64,000 nt of DNA from Aromatoleum petrolei (GCF_017894385.1 NZ_CP059560.1:5278501-5342500), one strand, 5' to 3'; positions 52,751 through 61,656 are shown, numbered from the stretch's first letter. Numbers and translations are program-made. Notes: generated by a model from the letters alone, not told the origin.

Positions 52751-53905
52751 ATGAGGATGACCGATCACATGCCTGACGACCTGTCAGCCGTGGGCAGGGA
52801 CATGAGGGCCTACACCGACGAATTGCGTCCCCGGCACGGTGTGGTGCGCAATGTGCAAGGCGAGTGGGTGCTGCTGAGGCACGAGCTGGTCGTGGAGGCG
52901 GCGCTGAGCGATGATCGGTTTTCCAACGCAGTATCGAGCCATCTCCAGATTCCGAACGGCATGGACTCGGACGAGCACACGGCATACCGGGACGCTTTGG
53001 ATCGCTTCCTCACGCCCGATGCGCTCGCCCCCTTCCATGAGCGCTTCCGTCGGGTGGCGGCCGACTTGGTCGCATCGCTGCCCAGGGACGTCGCCGTCGA
53101 CGCGGTGTCCCAGGTGGGCGTCCGGTTCGCCGTTCGGGCGCAAAGCGCATGGCTGGGCTGGCCGGCTGATCTCGAAGATCGCCTCGTGGCCTGGGTGGCC
53201 GAAAACCACGCCGCGACACGCTCGGGCGACAAGGCTTGGACACAGAAAGTGGCGGAGTCATTCGACGACCTGATCCTCTCGGTGCTCGAGCCGCGCCGCG
53301 CGGCGCGCGGGGATGACACTGACGATCTTACCGCGCGGCTCATGCAGACCGAAGTGAGCGGCCGCCGCCTGACCGATGCGGAGATCGTGTCGGTTCTTCG
53401 GAACTGGACGGGTGGAGACCTGGGCTCCATCGCGCAGTGTGTCGGCGTGCTGATTCATTATCTGGCGACACATCCCGCAGTGCAGGATCACCTACGCGCC
53501 GGCGTACCCGACGCCGAGATCGATGCCATCATCGACGAGATCCTGCGGATCGACGACCCGTTCCTGTCCAATCGCCGTGTGACGACGTGTCCTGTTGCGA
53601 TCGGGGGCGTGCAACTGCCGCAAGGGGCACGTGTGAAGTTGAACTGGACCTCCGCAAACCGGGACGAGGCGACCTTCGGCAACCCGGATTCCATGGATCC
53701 GGAACGCAACGCCGATCGAAATTTGGTGTACGGCATCGGAAAGCACGCATGCCCCGGGCGATGGCTCGCGACGCTGGAAATGCGCATCGCATTGCAGGAA
53801 CTCCTCGCCGCAACGTCGTCGATCGCTCTTGATCCACAGCAATCCACCGAACGGGCGGCATCCCCGGTCGGCGGATGGGCCAAGGTGGCGGTCGTGCTGG
53901 CCTAG
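52751..53905 (+). CDS. Cytochrome P450
   Basis: A 384-residue soluble bacterial P450. The haem Cys334 is in the loop YGIGKHACPGRW, and the ExxR pair Glu263-Arg266 is in DEILRIDDPF. The I-helix reads NWTGGDLGSIAQC (about 218-230), lacking the usual acid-Thr pair for oxygen activation: Asp223 is followed by Leu, then Gly-Ser. ATG 52751 or ATG 52757 are both possible; GAGAGGGG precedes them. No ferredoxin or reductase gene is adjacent, so the redox partners and substrate are unknown. It is convergent with the MFS gene. Confidence 0.88.
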   Translation: MRMTDHMPDDLSAVGRDMRAYTDELRPRHGVVRNVQGEWVLLRHELVVEAALSDDRFSNAVSSHLQIPNGMDSDEHTAYRDALDRFLTPDALAPFHERFRRVAADLVASLPRDVAVDAVSQVGVRFAVRAQSAWLGWPADLEDRLVAWVAENHAATRSGDKAWTQKVAESFDDLILSVLEPRRAARGDDTDDLTARLMQTEVSGRRLTDAEIVSVLRNWTGGDLGSIAQCVGVLIHYLATHPAVQDHLRAGVPDAEIDAIIDEILRIDDPFLSNRRVTTCPVAIGGVQLPQGARVKLNWTSANRDEATFGNPDSMDPERNADRNLVYGIGKHACPGRWLATLEMRIALQELLAATSSIALDPQQSTERAASPVGGWAKVAVVLA

Positions 53906-53919
53906 CCTCGCCGCGAAGA

Positions 53920-55260
53920 TCACCTGCCGGGCGCCCCCTGCTCCCGTAAGCCCGCCGCAATCACCGCCCCCATCGTCAGGAGTGCGGCGATCAGGTAGAG
54001 GCCGCTGTTCAGGCTCCCCGTCGTGCTCTTCACCCAGCCGAGCATGGTCGGGCTGGCGAAACCGCCGATCAGGCCCAGGCTGTTGATGAAGGCGATGGTG
54101 CCCGCCGCCGCCTTCGTGCCGCCGAGGAAATCCGTCGCGATGGCCCAGAAGAGCGGTTGCAGCGTGAAGATGCCGGCCGTGGCGATGCTCATCACCAGCA
54201 GCGACAGCGGCAGGTTTCCGGCGGTCTGCGAGATGGTCGCGAGCGCGGCGGCGCCGATCAGCGCGCAGGCGACGGTGTGGCGACGGCGCTCGCCACTGCG
54301 GTCGGAGTGACGGCACACAAGGATCATCGTCAGCACCGCGATGCCGTAGGGGATCGCCGAGTACAGGCCGATCGAGAGCACGTCGGTGACGCCTGCGCCC
54401 TTGATCAGGGTCGGCAACCAGAAGCTGATCGCATACACGCCGCAGATGAAGGTGAACCACGCGAGCGCCATCGCATACACGCGCTGCGACTTTACGGCGT
54501 CGCCGAAGGAGTGGTTGTGGAAGAAGGGGCGCGCGGCGTGGTCGCGCTTCAGTTCGGCGACGACGACGGCCTTCTCGTCGGCGCTGAGCCACTTCGCTTG
54601 CTGCGGCCGATCGTCGAGGTAGAAGTACGCGATCACGCCGAGTAGGCAGGACGGCAGCCCCTCGATGAGGAACATCCACTGCCAGCCACCCAGCCCGTTG
54701 AACCCGTCGAATGTCCGCATGACCCAGCCCGACAGCGGGCCGCCAACCACGCCCGCCGTCGCGACCGCGGTGAGGAACAGCGCCATGACGCGCGCGCGGC
54801 GGTTCGCCGGGTACCAGCAGGTGAGGTAGAAGATCATGCCGGGGAAGAAGCCGGCCTCGAACACGCCGAGCAGGAAGCGCAGCACGTAGAAGACGGTCGG
54901 CGAGGTGATGAACATCATCGCCGCGGACGTGAGCCCCCACAGCACCATGATGCGCACGAGCGTCTTGCGCGCGCCGATCTTCTCCAGGATCAGGTTGCTC
55001 GGGACCTCGAACAGGAAGTAGCCGGCGAAGAAGATGCCGGCGCCCAGGCCGTACACCGCGTCGCTGAAGCCCAGCGCGTCCTTCATCTGCAGCTGGGCGA
55101 AGCCGACGTTGATGCGGTCGAGGTAGGCGGCGACGTAGCAGATGAACAGGAAGGGCATCAGGCGCCAGGTTATCTTGCGATAGGTCGCATCCACCGTCTG
55201 CTCCAGCACGCCCTCACGAGACCCCGCGGCGCAGGGCATCTCCAGCACCGTTGTAGTCAT
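53920..55260 (-). CDS. MFS transporter, anion:cation symporter (ACS) type
   Basis: A 446-residue permease with twelve hydrophobic segments. The ACS features are PFLFICYVAAYLDRINVGFA near the N-terminus, LFEVPSNLILEKIGARKTLV and RFLLGVFEAGFFPGMIFYLT. Members import organic anions such as phthalates, tartrate or glucarate. ATG 55260 has a GAGGAGACACG ribosome site. It lies 109 bases after the ketosynthase gene on the same strand and is probably part of the same transcript, controlled by the divergent LysR. Confidence 0.88.
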   Translation of the reverse strand: MTTTVLEMPCAAGSREGVLEQTVDATYRKITWRLMPFLFICYVAAYLDRINVGFAQLQMKDALGFSDAVYGLGAGIFFAGYFLFEVPSNLILEKIGARKTLVRIMVLWGLTSAAMMFITSPTVFYVLRFLLGVFEAGFFPGMIFYLTCWYPANRRARVMALFLTAVATAGVVGGPLSGWVMRTFDGFNGLGGWQWMFLIEGLPSCLLGVIAYFYLDDRPQQAKWLSADEKAVVVAELKRDHAARPFFHNHSFGDAVKSQRVYAMALAWFTFICGVYAISFWLPTLIKGAGVTDVLSIGLYSAIPYGIAVLTMILVCRHSDRSGERRRHTVACALIGAAALATISQTAGNLPLSLLVMSIATAGIFTLQPLFWAIATDFLGGTKAAAGTIAFINSLGLIGGFASPTMLGWVKSTTGSLNSGLYLIAALLTMGAVIAAGLREQGAPGR

Positions 55261-55369
55261 TCGTGTCTCCTCGTTCGAATATTTTTTCGAATCGGTGTGG
55301 ATCGACGACGCGCCGGTGATGGCCGGCACATCCGCCCATGCTGCGGTTCAATTCAGCTCCGCCCTCCCT

Positions 55370-56683
55370 TCAGTCCTTAACGGCGCCGAAGAGCAGCGCC
55401 GCGTTGGTACCGCCGAAGCCGAAGGAGTTCGACAGCGCGGTGCGCACCGTGCGGCGCTTCGCGACGCCGGGAACGAAGTCCATGCCGTCGAACTCCGCCG
55501 GGGGTTCGGCGAGGTTGAGCGTCGGCGGCACGATCTGGTCGCGGAGCGCGAGCATGCACACGATGGCCTCGACGGCGCCCGCGGCACCGAGCAGATGCCC
55601 CATCGCCGACTTGGTCGAGGACACCGACAACCCGCCCTCCCCGCCGCGCGTGGCATGTTCGCCGAAGACCTCGCGCAGCGCGCGCAGCTCGACGAGATCG
55701 CCGAGCGGGGTCGAGGTCGCGTGGGCGTTCACGTAGTCCACTTCCTCCGGCGCAACACCCGCCCACGCGAGCGCGGCGCGCATCGCACGCAGGGCCCCGC
55801 TGCCGTCCTCGGGCGGCGCGGCGATGTGGTAGCCATCGCCCGACAGGCCGTAGCCGAGGACCTCGGCGTGGATGCGCGCGCCGCGCGCCCGTGCGTGCTC
55901 GTAGTCCTCGAGCACGACGATGCCGCTACCCTCGCCGATCACGAAGCCGTCGCGCGCGGCGTCCCACGGGCGCGAGGCGGCCTGCGGGGTGTCGTTGAAG
56001 CCGGTCGACAGCGCGCGGGCGGCGCAGAAGCCGGCGATGCCCAGGCGCGACACGGCGGCCTCCGTGCCGCCCGCGACCATCACGTCGGCATCGCCCAGCA
56101 TCACCATGCGCGCGGCGTCGCCAATCGCGTGCGCGCCGCTCGCGCAGGCGGTCGCGACGCCGTGCGTGGGCCCCTGCAGGCCGTGACGGATCCCGACCTG
56201 GCCGGCGGCGAGATTCACCAGCGCGGACGGAATGAAGAAGGGAGAGATGCGCCGCGCGCCCTGACGTTCCAGCGTCAGGGCGCCCTCGGCGAGCGCCGGC
56301 AGCCCGCCGATGCCCGAGCCGATCAGCACGCCGGTGCGCTCGCGCGCCTGCTGCGATGACGGATGCCAGCCTGCGTCCTGCAGCGCCTGCTCCGCGGCGC
56401 ACAGCGCGTACATCGCGAAGCGGTCCATCTTGCGCTGATCCTTCGGGGGCACCCATTCGTCCGCGTCGAAGCCGCCGTCCGCATAGGCGCCTTCGGGCAG
56501 CAGGCCGGCGATGCGCGACGGCAGGTCGGCGACCTCGAAACGGTCGATCGCGCGGATGCCCGACTCGCCGGCGAGGAGCCGCGCCCACGTGCGCTCCACG
56601 CCGACGCCGAGCGGGGTTGCGAGCCCCCACCCCGTCACGACCACGCGCCGCAGCGCCCTACCCCCCTCACCTGTTACCGCCAT
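55370..56683 (-). CDS. fabF: Beta-ketoacyl-ACP synthase II-like protein (FabF family)
   Basis: A 437-residue ketosynthase with the full catalytic set: Cys180 in GVATACASGAHAIG, His321 in VNAHATSTPLGD, Lys358 in SSTKSAMGHLLGAAGA and His363. It matches FabF/KS-II in length. No acyl carrier protein, FabG or other fatty-acid genes are adjacent; a MFS carrier and a LysR regulator are its neighbours, so it is probably an accessory paralogue and not the housekeeping enzyme. ATG 56683 has a strong GAGGAGGCGGG ribosome site. Confidence 0.88.
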   Translation of the reverse strand: MAVTGEGGRALRRVVVTGWGLATPLGVGVERTWARLLAGESGIRAIDRFEVADLPSRIAGLLPEGAYADGGFDADEWVPPKDQRKMDRFAMYALCAAEQALQDAGWHPSSQQARERTGVLIGSGIGGLPALAEGALTLERQGARRISPFFIPSALVNLAAGQVGIRHGLQGPTHGVATACASGAHAIGDAARMVMLGDADVMVAGGTEAAVSRLGIAGFCAARALSTGFNDTPQAASRPWDAARDGFVIGEGSGIVVLEDYEHARARGARIHAEVLGYGLSGDGYHIAAPPEDGSGALRAMRAALAWAGVAPEEVDYVNAHATSTPLGDLVELRALREVFGEHATRGGEGGLSVSSTKSAMGHLLGAAGAVEAIVCMLALRDQIVPPTLNLAEPPAEFDGMDFVPGVAKRRTVRTALSNSFGFGGTNAALLFGAVKD

Positions 56684-56740
56684 CCCGCCTCCTCGAATGA
56701 ACCTGCTGCGCGACCGCGCGTGCGACCGCCCCTGATGTGT

Positions 56741-56795
56741 GAATCCTAGTCGACACTATTTCCAATATTATTTACAGTTGATTCCAGATTATTGC
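56741..56795 (-). promoter_or_regulatory. Operator/promoter block 1, upstream of the FabF-like gene
   Basis: A 55-base block aligns without gaps to 61715-61769. Conserved boxes are GAAT-x-CTAG-x-C...ACTATT, TATTTACAGTT (56769-56779) and ATTATTGC (56788-56795), each pair of inner boxes 8 bases apart. On the minus strand TCAACT (56781-56776), 17 bases, then TAGTGT (56758-56753) fit a sigma-70 promoter 70 bases before the ketosynthase ATG. An adjacent LysR-type inverted repeat ATTGC-N5-GCAAT lies at 56791-56805. Confidence 0.72.
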
Positions 56796-56833
56796 TTCCA
56801 GCAATTACTATCCACTCACCCGAGCCCCCGCCC

Positions 56834-57745
56834 ATGCGCTTCGAAATCCGCCACATGCGCGCCTTCATCGCCGTCGCCGAGGAGCTGCAATTCCGCCCCG
56901 CCGCCGAACGCCTGCACATGACGCAATCGGCGCTCACGCGCACGATCCAGCACCTAGAGGAGGCCGTCGGCGCGGAGCTGCTGTCGCGCACGACGCGCGT
57001 GGTGCAGCTCACCGAAGCCGGGCGCACCTTCCTGTACGAATGCCGCCTCGCGCTCGGGCACATCGAGAAGGCATCGCTGCTCGCGCAGGCGGCTGCCGAC
57101 GGCAAGGTCGGCTACCTGCGCATCGCGTACATGGACTTCGCGATCAACGGCAAGCTGCCGATGATCATCGAGAAGTTCCTGCACACCCATCCGGGCATCA
57201 AGGTCGAGCTGTTTCACATCCCGAGTTCGAAGCAGAAGGACGCGCTGCTCGAATCGCGCATCGACATCGGCTTCCTGATCGGCCCGTTCGAGTCGCCCAC
57301 CGTGAGCCAGCTGCTGGTCGCGCGCGAGGAGCTGGTCGTGCTGCTGCCGGCCGCGCATCCGCTCGCCGACAAGCCGTCGATCTCAATCCGCGACTTGGCC
57401 AACGAGAAGTTCATCCTCGGCTCGAAGGATTCGTGGGAAGCCTTCCGCGCGCACTTCTTTGCGCTGTGCCACGCGGCCAATTTCTCGCCCCTCGTCGCGC
57501 AGGAAGCCTCGACCAGCGACGGCATCTTCGGGCTGGTCGCCGCGAACATCGGCGTCGCGCTGTACGCGCGCTGTGTCGAGAACATCCAGCGCAAGGGACT
57601 GGTGATCCGGCCGCTGGCGGGCCGCAATCCGCCGATGGAGACGCTCGTGTGCTGGCGCAAGGACATTCCGACTCCCACCGTGGACCGATTCGCGCAGTTC
57701 CTGAACGACAACGCCGAGGAATTCGGCATCGCGCAGGAGGGATGA
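56834..57745 (+). CDS. LysR-type transcriptional regulator
   Basis: A 303-residue LTTR. The N-terminal winged helix-turn-helix is RHMRAFIAVAEELQFRPAAE, followed by RLHMTQSALTRTIQHLEEAV. The effector-binding domain has VELFHIPSSKQKDALLESRI and ends AEEFGIAQEG. ATG 56834 is chosen; a TTG at 56792 lies inside the operator. It is divergent from the FabF-like gene and probably binds the ATTGC-N5-GCAAT palindrome (56791-56805) to control that gene, itself and the hydrolase-TRAP operon that has the matching block. Confidence 0.88.
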   Translation: MRFEIRHMRAFIAVAEELQFRPAAERLHMTQSALTRTIQHLEEAVGAELLSRTTRVVQLTEAGRTFLYECRLALGHIEKASLLAQAAADGKVGYLRIAYMDFAINGKLPMIIEKFLHTHPGIKVELFHIPSSKQKDALLESRIDIGFLIGPFESPTVSQLLVAREELVVLLPAAHPLADKPSISIRDLANEKFILGSKDSWEAFRAHFFALCHAANFSPLVAQEASTSDGIFGLVAANIGVALYARCVENIQRKGLVIRPLAGRNPPMETLVCWRKDIPTPTVDRFAQFLNDNAEEFGIAQEG

Positions 57746-57835
57746 GGATAGCGGCGCACCGCACAGCGACTGTTGCCGCTTGTGTCGCTATTGTTATTCC
57801 AGGACGCAATAGTCGTCTCGCGCCGCCCCTGCACG

Positions 57836-57874
57836 AAAAAAGCGACCCACGGGCCTGGAGAACCCGCGGATCGC
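57836..57874 (-). terminator. Terminator of the hydrolase-TRAP operon
   Basis: On the minus strand GCGATCCGCGGG and CCCGTGGGTCGC form a 12-bp stem (two G-T pairs) with a 9-base loop, followed by TTTTTT (57841-57836). It begins 26 bases after the dctM stop. The LysR gene ends 90 bases away on the other strand. Confidence 0.88.
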
Positions 57875-57899
57875 CAAGGGGGGAGAAAGATGTCCGGAC

Positions 57900-59189
57900 T
57901 CAGAAGAACCGGTTGGGCACGAAGGTGACGATCTCCGGGAAGGCCGTGAACAGCCCGATCACGCCGAGCATGATCAGCCAGTAGGGCACGGTCGCCCACG
58001 ACGCCTCGCCGAGGCTCACCTTGCGCTTGGAGATCGTCACCAGCACGAAGAGGTTGAGCCCCACCGGTGGCGTGATCATGCCGACCTCCATCAGGATTGT
58101 GACGACGATGCCGAACCAGATCGGGTCGAACTGCATCGACATCATCAGCGGGAAGGCGATCGGCAGCGTCATCAGCAGCAGCGAGATGCCGTCGAAGAAG
58201 CAGCCCAGCACCAGATACACGCACACGATCGCCAGCAGCACCTCGTAGCGGCTCAGGCCCATCTTCGCGACCCAGTCGACGAGCTCCTTCGGCAGGCCCA
58301 GGACGCTGATCGCCTGCGCGAGGATCAGCGTACCGAGCAGCACCATCGCGATCGTGCCGAACATCAGCACCGAGGTCTTGAACGACTGCCACAGTTTCGG
58401 CAGCGTCAGGTCGCCCCACAGGAAACCCAGCACCGTGGCCGCGACCACGCCGAGCCCGGCCGCCTCGGTCGTCGTCGCGAGCCCCATGTAGATCGTGCCG
58501 AGCACGAAGAAGATGAGGATGGGCAGCGGCCAGATCGCCTTCAGGCCATGCAGGATCTCGCCCCAGCCCGGACGTTCGTCGGTACGCGGCGCGAGGTCCT
58601 TGCGGAAGTAGCACAGACCCGCGATGTAGGCCGAGAACAGGCCGGCAATGAGCAGGCCCGGAACGATGCCGGCGAGGAAGAGCTTGCCGATCGACACGTC
58701 CTGCGTGGCGCCATAGATCAGCAGCGACAGGCTGGGCGGGATCAGCAGGCCGAGCGTGCCGCCGGCCGCGAGCGAGGCGATGACGGTCGCCGGGTCGTAG
58801 CCGCGCTTCACCAGCTCGGGGTAGCCGACGGAGCCGATCGCCGCCGCCGTCGACGAACTCGAACCGCTGACCGCGCCGAACACCGTGCACACCGCGATGT
58901 TGGTGTGCAGCAGCTTGCCCGAGAAGCGATGGAACAACGGCGTGAGGCCGTTGTAGATGCGCCCCGAGATGCCGCTCGCCATCAGGATGTCGCCGAGGAA
59001 AATGAACAGCGGCACGGCGCTCAGCGTGAAGTCGGTGAAGGTGTTCCACACCGCCTGCACCGCGAGCGAACTCGCGTCGCCCACCTGGAACTGCAGCAGG
59101 ATCAGGCCCGTGAGCCCGAGCGCCGCCCCCAGCACCGCGCCGGTCACCATCAGGACCAGCATGCTCGTGGAAAGGATGCCCCAGGTCAT
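57900..59189 (-). CDS. dctM: TRAP transporter large permease DctM
   Basis: A 429-residue membrane protein with the DctM signature: NIAVCTVFGAVSGSSSSTAA, GYDPATVIASLAAGGTLGLL followed by IPPSLSLLIYGA, and a C-terminal GMITPPVGLNLFVLVTISKR. It forms the Na+-coupled channel of a tripartite periplasmic transporter. ATG 59189 overlaps the dctQ stop by 4 bases. Earlier in-frame sequence belongs to dctQ in another frame. Confidence 0.93.
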   Translation of the reverse strand: MTWGILSTSMLVLMVTGAVLGAALGLTGLILLQFQVGDASSLAVQAVWNTFTDFTLSAVPLFIFLGDILMASGISGRIYNGLTPLFHRFSGKLLHTNIAVCTVFGAVSGSSSSTAAAIGSVGYPELVKRGYDPATVIASLAAGGTLGLLIPPSLSLLIYGATQDVSIGKLFLAGIVPGLLIAGLFSAYIAGLCYFRKDLAPRTDERPGWGEILHGLKAIWPLPILIFFVLGTIYMGLATTTEAAGLGVVAATVLGFLWGDLTLPKLWQSFKTSVLMFGTIAMVLLGTLILAQAISVLGLPKELVDWVAKMGLSRYEVLLAIVCVYLVLGCFFDGISLLLMTLPIAFPLMMSMQFDPIWFGIVVTILMEVGMITPPVGLNLFVLVTISKRKVSLGEASWATVPYWLIMLGVIGLFTAFPEIVTFVPNRFF

Positions 59190-59713
59190 AGCCCTTCCTC
59201 CTCGCCGGCAAGCGCGAACAGCGAGTCGTGCCCGGCAAGCTGGCGCAGGCTGTCGAACAACTGGCCGACGCTGACGAGCACCAGCACCACGGTGCACAGC
59301 GGGAGCATTGCCATCCACGGCCACAGCAGCATCGAGCCGATGTCCGAGCGCGCGTCGAGCAGGCGCGAGTAATCGGCGAAATCGTAGGAGAGCGCGAGGA
59401 ACCACACGCTGAAGGTCGTGAGGATCACGGTCGCGCCGATGTCGACGAAGTGGCGCAGCGGCCCCTGCAGCCCGCGCGTGACGATGTCGAGGATGATGTG
59501 ACGGCGCATCACAAGGCCCAGCGGCATCGAGAGAAAGGCCATCGTGGCGAACAGCAGGCCGATGAATTCATCGGAGAAGGCGAAGGGCGCGCCGACGAAG
59601 TAGCGCATTACGACGCCGAGGAACACGAACACGCTCATCAGCACGGCGGCGACGGCGGCGAGCCGGTTCATGCCGAGCGCGAGCCCTTCCAGGCAGCGGA
59701 TCAGGAAATGCAT
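59186..59713 (-). CDS. dctQ: TRAP transporter small permease DctQ
   Basis: A 175-residue protein with four hydrophobic segments and the DctQ pattern VLMSVFVFLGVVMRYFVGAP followed by FAFSDEFIGLLF. RRHIILDIVTRGLQGPLRHF and PWMAMLPLCTVVLVLVSVGQ follow. It scaffolds the large permease. Its stop overlaps the dctM start, and dctP lies 76 bases upstream. Confidence 0.9.
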   Translation of the reverse strand: MHFLIRCLEGLALGMNRLAAVAAVLMSVFVFLGVVMRYFVGAPFAFSDEFIGLLFATMAFLSMPLGLVMRRHIILDIVTRGLQGPLRHFVDIGATVILTTFSVWFLALSYDFADYSRLLDARSDIGSMLLWPWMAMLPLCTVVLVLVSVGQLFDSLRQLAGHDSLFALAGEEEGL

Positions 59714-59789
59714 CTTGGTCTCCAGCGATTGATTCCGGAACGATCCGGGCGGCCACCACGTATCGCGGCAGCCGCCCCTGCGACGCCGC

Positions 59790-60815
59790 TCAGGGCGTCA
59801 GCTTCGCGATCGCCTCCCTCATGCGCTGGTAGTACTCGATGCCCTTCGGCCCGGCGGATTTCGCCATGTCGGCCCAGGCCTTGTCGGATGCGGCGACGAA
59901 GGTGCTGACGTCACCCTGCGAGAAGGGCTGCAGCATCGTGATGCCGAGCGCCTTGCGCTCCTCGATGGCGGCGTTTTCGCGATCGGCGCTCACCGCGGCG
60001 TCACGCGTCTTCGCCCACATCGCCTCGCCCGCTTCGACCAGCACCGCCTGCAGGTCCTTGGGCAGGCGCGACCACGCCTTGTCGCTGACGCCGAACATCC
60101 ACGGCACCGCTGCCCACGGGTGCATGTAGGCCTCGTACTTCGCCACCTCCTGGATCGACACGGTCTTGGCGACCGTCGACAGGTAGTAGGCGCAGTCGAC
60201 GACGCCCGTCTGCAGCGCCATGTACATGCTGTTCTGCGGGATCACCTGCGCCGCGACGTCCAGGCCCTGGAAGGTGCCGACGAGGTGGCTGCCCCACACG
60301 CGCAGCTTCTTGCCCTTCAGTTGCGCGAGGCTGTTCACCGGCTCCTTGCAGTGCACGCCGACGTTGAACACCGGGCTCACGACGCCACCGACGGTGTGGA
60401 TGCGCCACTTCGAGTAGCCTTCCTCGTAGATCGCGCGCATCGTCGGCAGGAGTTGCAGGTGTTGCTGCGGGTTGCGGATCGCGCCCTGCACGTACACGAC
60501 GCCCAGCTCGGGCGCATCGCGCGTGAAGTATTCGCCGTACAGCATCGCCATATCGACGGCGCCCGCCTGCATGATGCGCAGGAGATCCGCATCCTTCAGG
60601 CCGAGCGAGCCGGCATGGAAGACGTTGATCTTGAGCCGGCCGTTCGACCGTGCCGCAACGTCCTCAGCGAACTGCTGCAGGTACTTCGCCTCGGGGCGGG
60701 ACTCGACGATCTGGCTGTGCATCTTCAGCTCTATCGTCTCGGTCGCCGCCGCGCTGCCGGCCACGATGCACAGCGCGCCGAGCAGCAGCTTCCTGAAAAT
60801 CGACAAACCACTCAT
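59790..60815 (-). CDS. dctP: TRAP transporter substrate-binding protein DctP
   Basis: A 341-residue periplasmic protein with a Sec signal peptide (KLLLGALCIVAGSAAA, cut near residue 24). The mature protein has ELKMHSQIVESRPEAKYLQQ, FHAGSLGLKDADLLRIMQAG followed by AVDMAM, KGKKLRVWGSHLVGTFQGLD, and an Arg-containing region that normally binds a carboxylate. The ligand is therefore probably an organic acid, but its identity is unknown. ATG 60815 is selected over an upstream GTG-type extension. It is the second gene of the hydrolase operon. Confidence 0.92.
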   Translation of the reverse strand: MSGLSIFRKLLLGALCIVAGSAAATETIELKMHSQIVESRPEAKYLQQFAEDVAARSNGRLKINVFHAGSLGLKDADLLRIMQAGAVDMAMLYGEYFTRDAPELGVVYVQGAIRNPQQHLQLLPTMRAIYEEGYSKWRIHTVGGVVSPVFNVGVHCKEPVNSLAQLKGKKLRVWGSHLVGTFQGLDVAAQVIPQNSMYMALQTGVVDCAYYLSTVAKTVSIQEVAKYEAYMHPWAAVPWMFGVSDKAWSRLPKDLQAVLVEAGEAMWAKTRDAAVSADRENAAIEERKALGITMLQPFSQGDVSTFVAASDKAWADMAKSAGPKGIEYYQRMREAIAKLTP

Positions 60816-60836
60816 GACAAACACTCCTTTGGTGAC

Positions 60837-60861
60837 AGGCGCGCGCCGATCGCGCGCGCCT
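60837..60861 (-). other. GC-rich hairpin between hydrolase and dctP genes (1)
   Basis: A 9-bp stem AGGCGCGCG/CGCGCGCCT with a 7-base loop lies 21 bases upstream of the dctP ATG. With a second hairpin at 60936-60959 it may stabilise or process the polycistronic mRNA. No T tract follows. Confidence 0.5.
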
Positions 60862-60935
60862 GCCGCCACGCGTCGGTCGTCGCTTGTTTTCGTTATTGCG
60901 GGTCCCGGCTCGCGGGCGGTGAAACACGGCGGGCC

Positions 60936-60959
60936 GGCGGGGGTTTGTGCGCCCCCGCC
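60936..60959 (-). other. GC-rich hairpin between hydrolase and dctP genes (2)
   Basis: An 8-bp stem GGCGGGGG/CCCCCGCC with an 8-base loop starts 10 bases after the hydrolase stop codon (minus strand). It lacks a T tract, so it is more likely a processing or attenuation structure than a full terminator. Confidence 0.5.
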
Positions 60960-60969
60960 GCGTACCCGA

Positions 60970-61656
60970 TCAGCCCTTCATCGAGTACAGGTAATCGACG
61001 CAGCGGTCGACCGACTCGACGTCCGCAAACTTCGCGTCGATGTCGAACAGGTTCCACTCGACCGCGCCAGGCACGCGGTCACCGATGCACTCGCGCACGG
61101 CGATCGTGCGGAAGCCTTCGGCGAGGCCGTCGCACAGCGTCGTGCGCACGCAGGCCGACGCGGTGACGCCGGTCACGAGGATGGTGTCGACGCCCGCCGC
61201 GCGCAGGAAACCCGCGAGATAGGTGCCGTGGAAGGAACTCGCGCGCTTCTTGATCAGCACCTGCTCACCGGCGATCGGCGCGATGCGCGAGTCGATCGCC
61301 CAGATGTTCTCGTCTTCCTGATTGACGACGTCGACCGGGATCTTGTTGTGCCACAGGCCCATGTCGGTATGCGGATTCTTGCGGTCGGTGACCTGGTAGC
61401 AGGTCGTCACGTGGATCACCGGATGGTTGTTCTCGCGGCAGGCTTTCAGCAGGCGCTGCACGCCGGGGATGATCTCGTCGTCGATCTTCTCGCAGGTGAA
61501 GGGGTTGCCGGGACGGGTCCAGGCGTTGGCGAGGTCGACGTTGATCAGCGCCGGCTTCTTGCCGAAGCCCACGCGGCGCTGGAAGCCGCGGTCCTGGTAC
61601 AGCTTGGTGGCTTCGGCGAAGGCTTGCTTGAGCATGTCGTTGAGTTGGCTTTCCAT
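60970..61656 (-). CDS. Isochorismatase-fold cysteine amidohydrolase (N-carbamoylsarcosine-amidase-like)
   Basis: A 228-residue cysteine hydrolase. The catalytic triad is Asp41 (LINVDLANAW), Lys136 or Lys137 (LIKKRASSFHGT) and Cys169 (VTGVTASACVRTT). The opening RVGFGKKPALINVDLANAWT recalls N-carbamoylsarcosine amidase more than true isochorismatase. Such enzymes hydrolyse ureido or amide bonds; the real substrate is unknown. It heads a hydrolase-dctP-dctQ-dctM operon, so the product or substrate is probably imported by the TRAP carrier. ATG 61656 has a CTGGAGACGAC ribosome site. Confidence 0.8.
   Translation of the reverse strand: MESQLNDMLKQAFAEATKLYQDRGFQRRVGFGKKPALINVDLANAWTRPGNPFTCEKIDDEIIPGVQRLLKACRENNHPVIHVTTCYQVTDRKNPHTDMGLWHNKIPVDVVNQEDENIWAIDSRIAPIAGEQVLIKKRASSFHGTYLAGFLRAAGVDTILVTGVTASACVRTTLCDGLAEGFRTIAVRECIGDRVPGAVEWNLFDIDAKFADVESVDRCVDYLYSMKG

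Noticed and set aside
55264..55283. Two TTCGAA sites 6 bases apart before the ACS-type MFS gene
   Set aside because: TTCGAA is itself palindromic and the pair has no T tract or further symmetry; no support as an operator or terminator.
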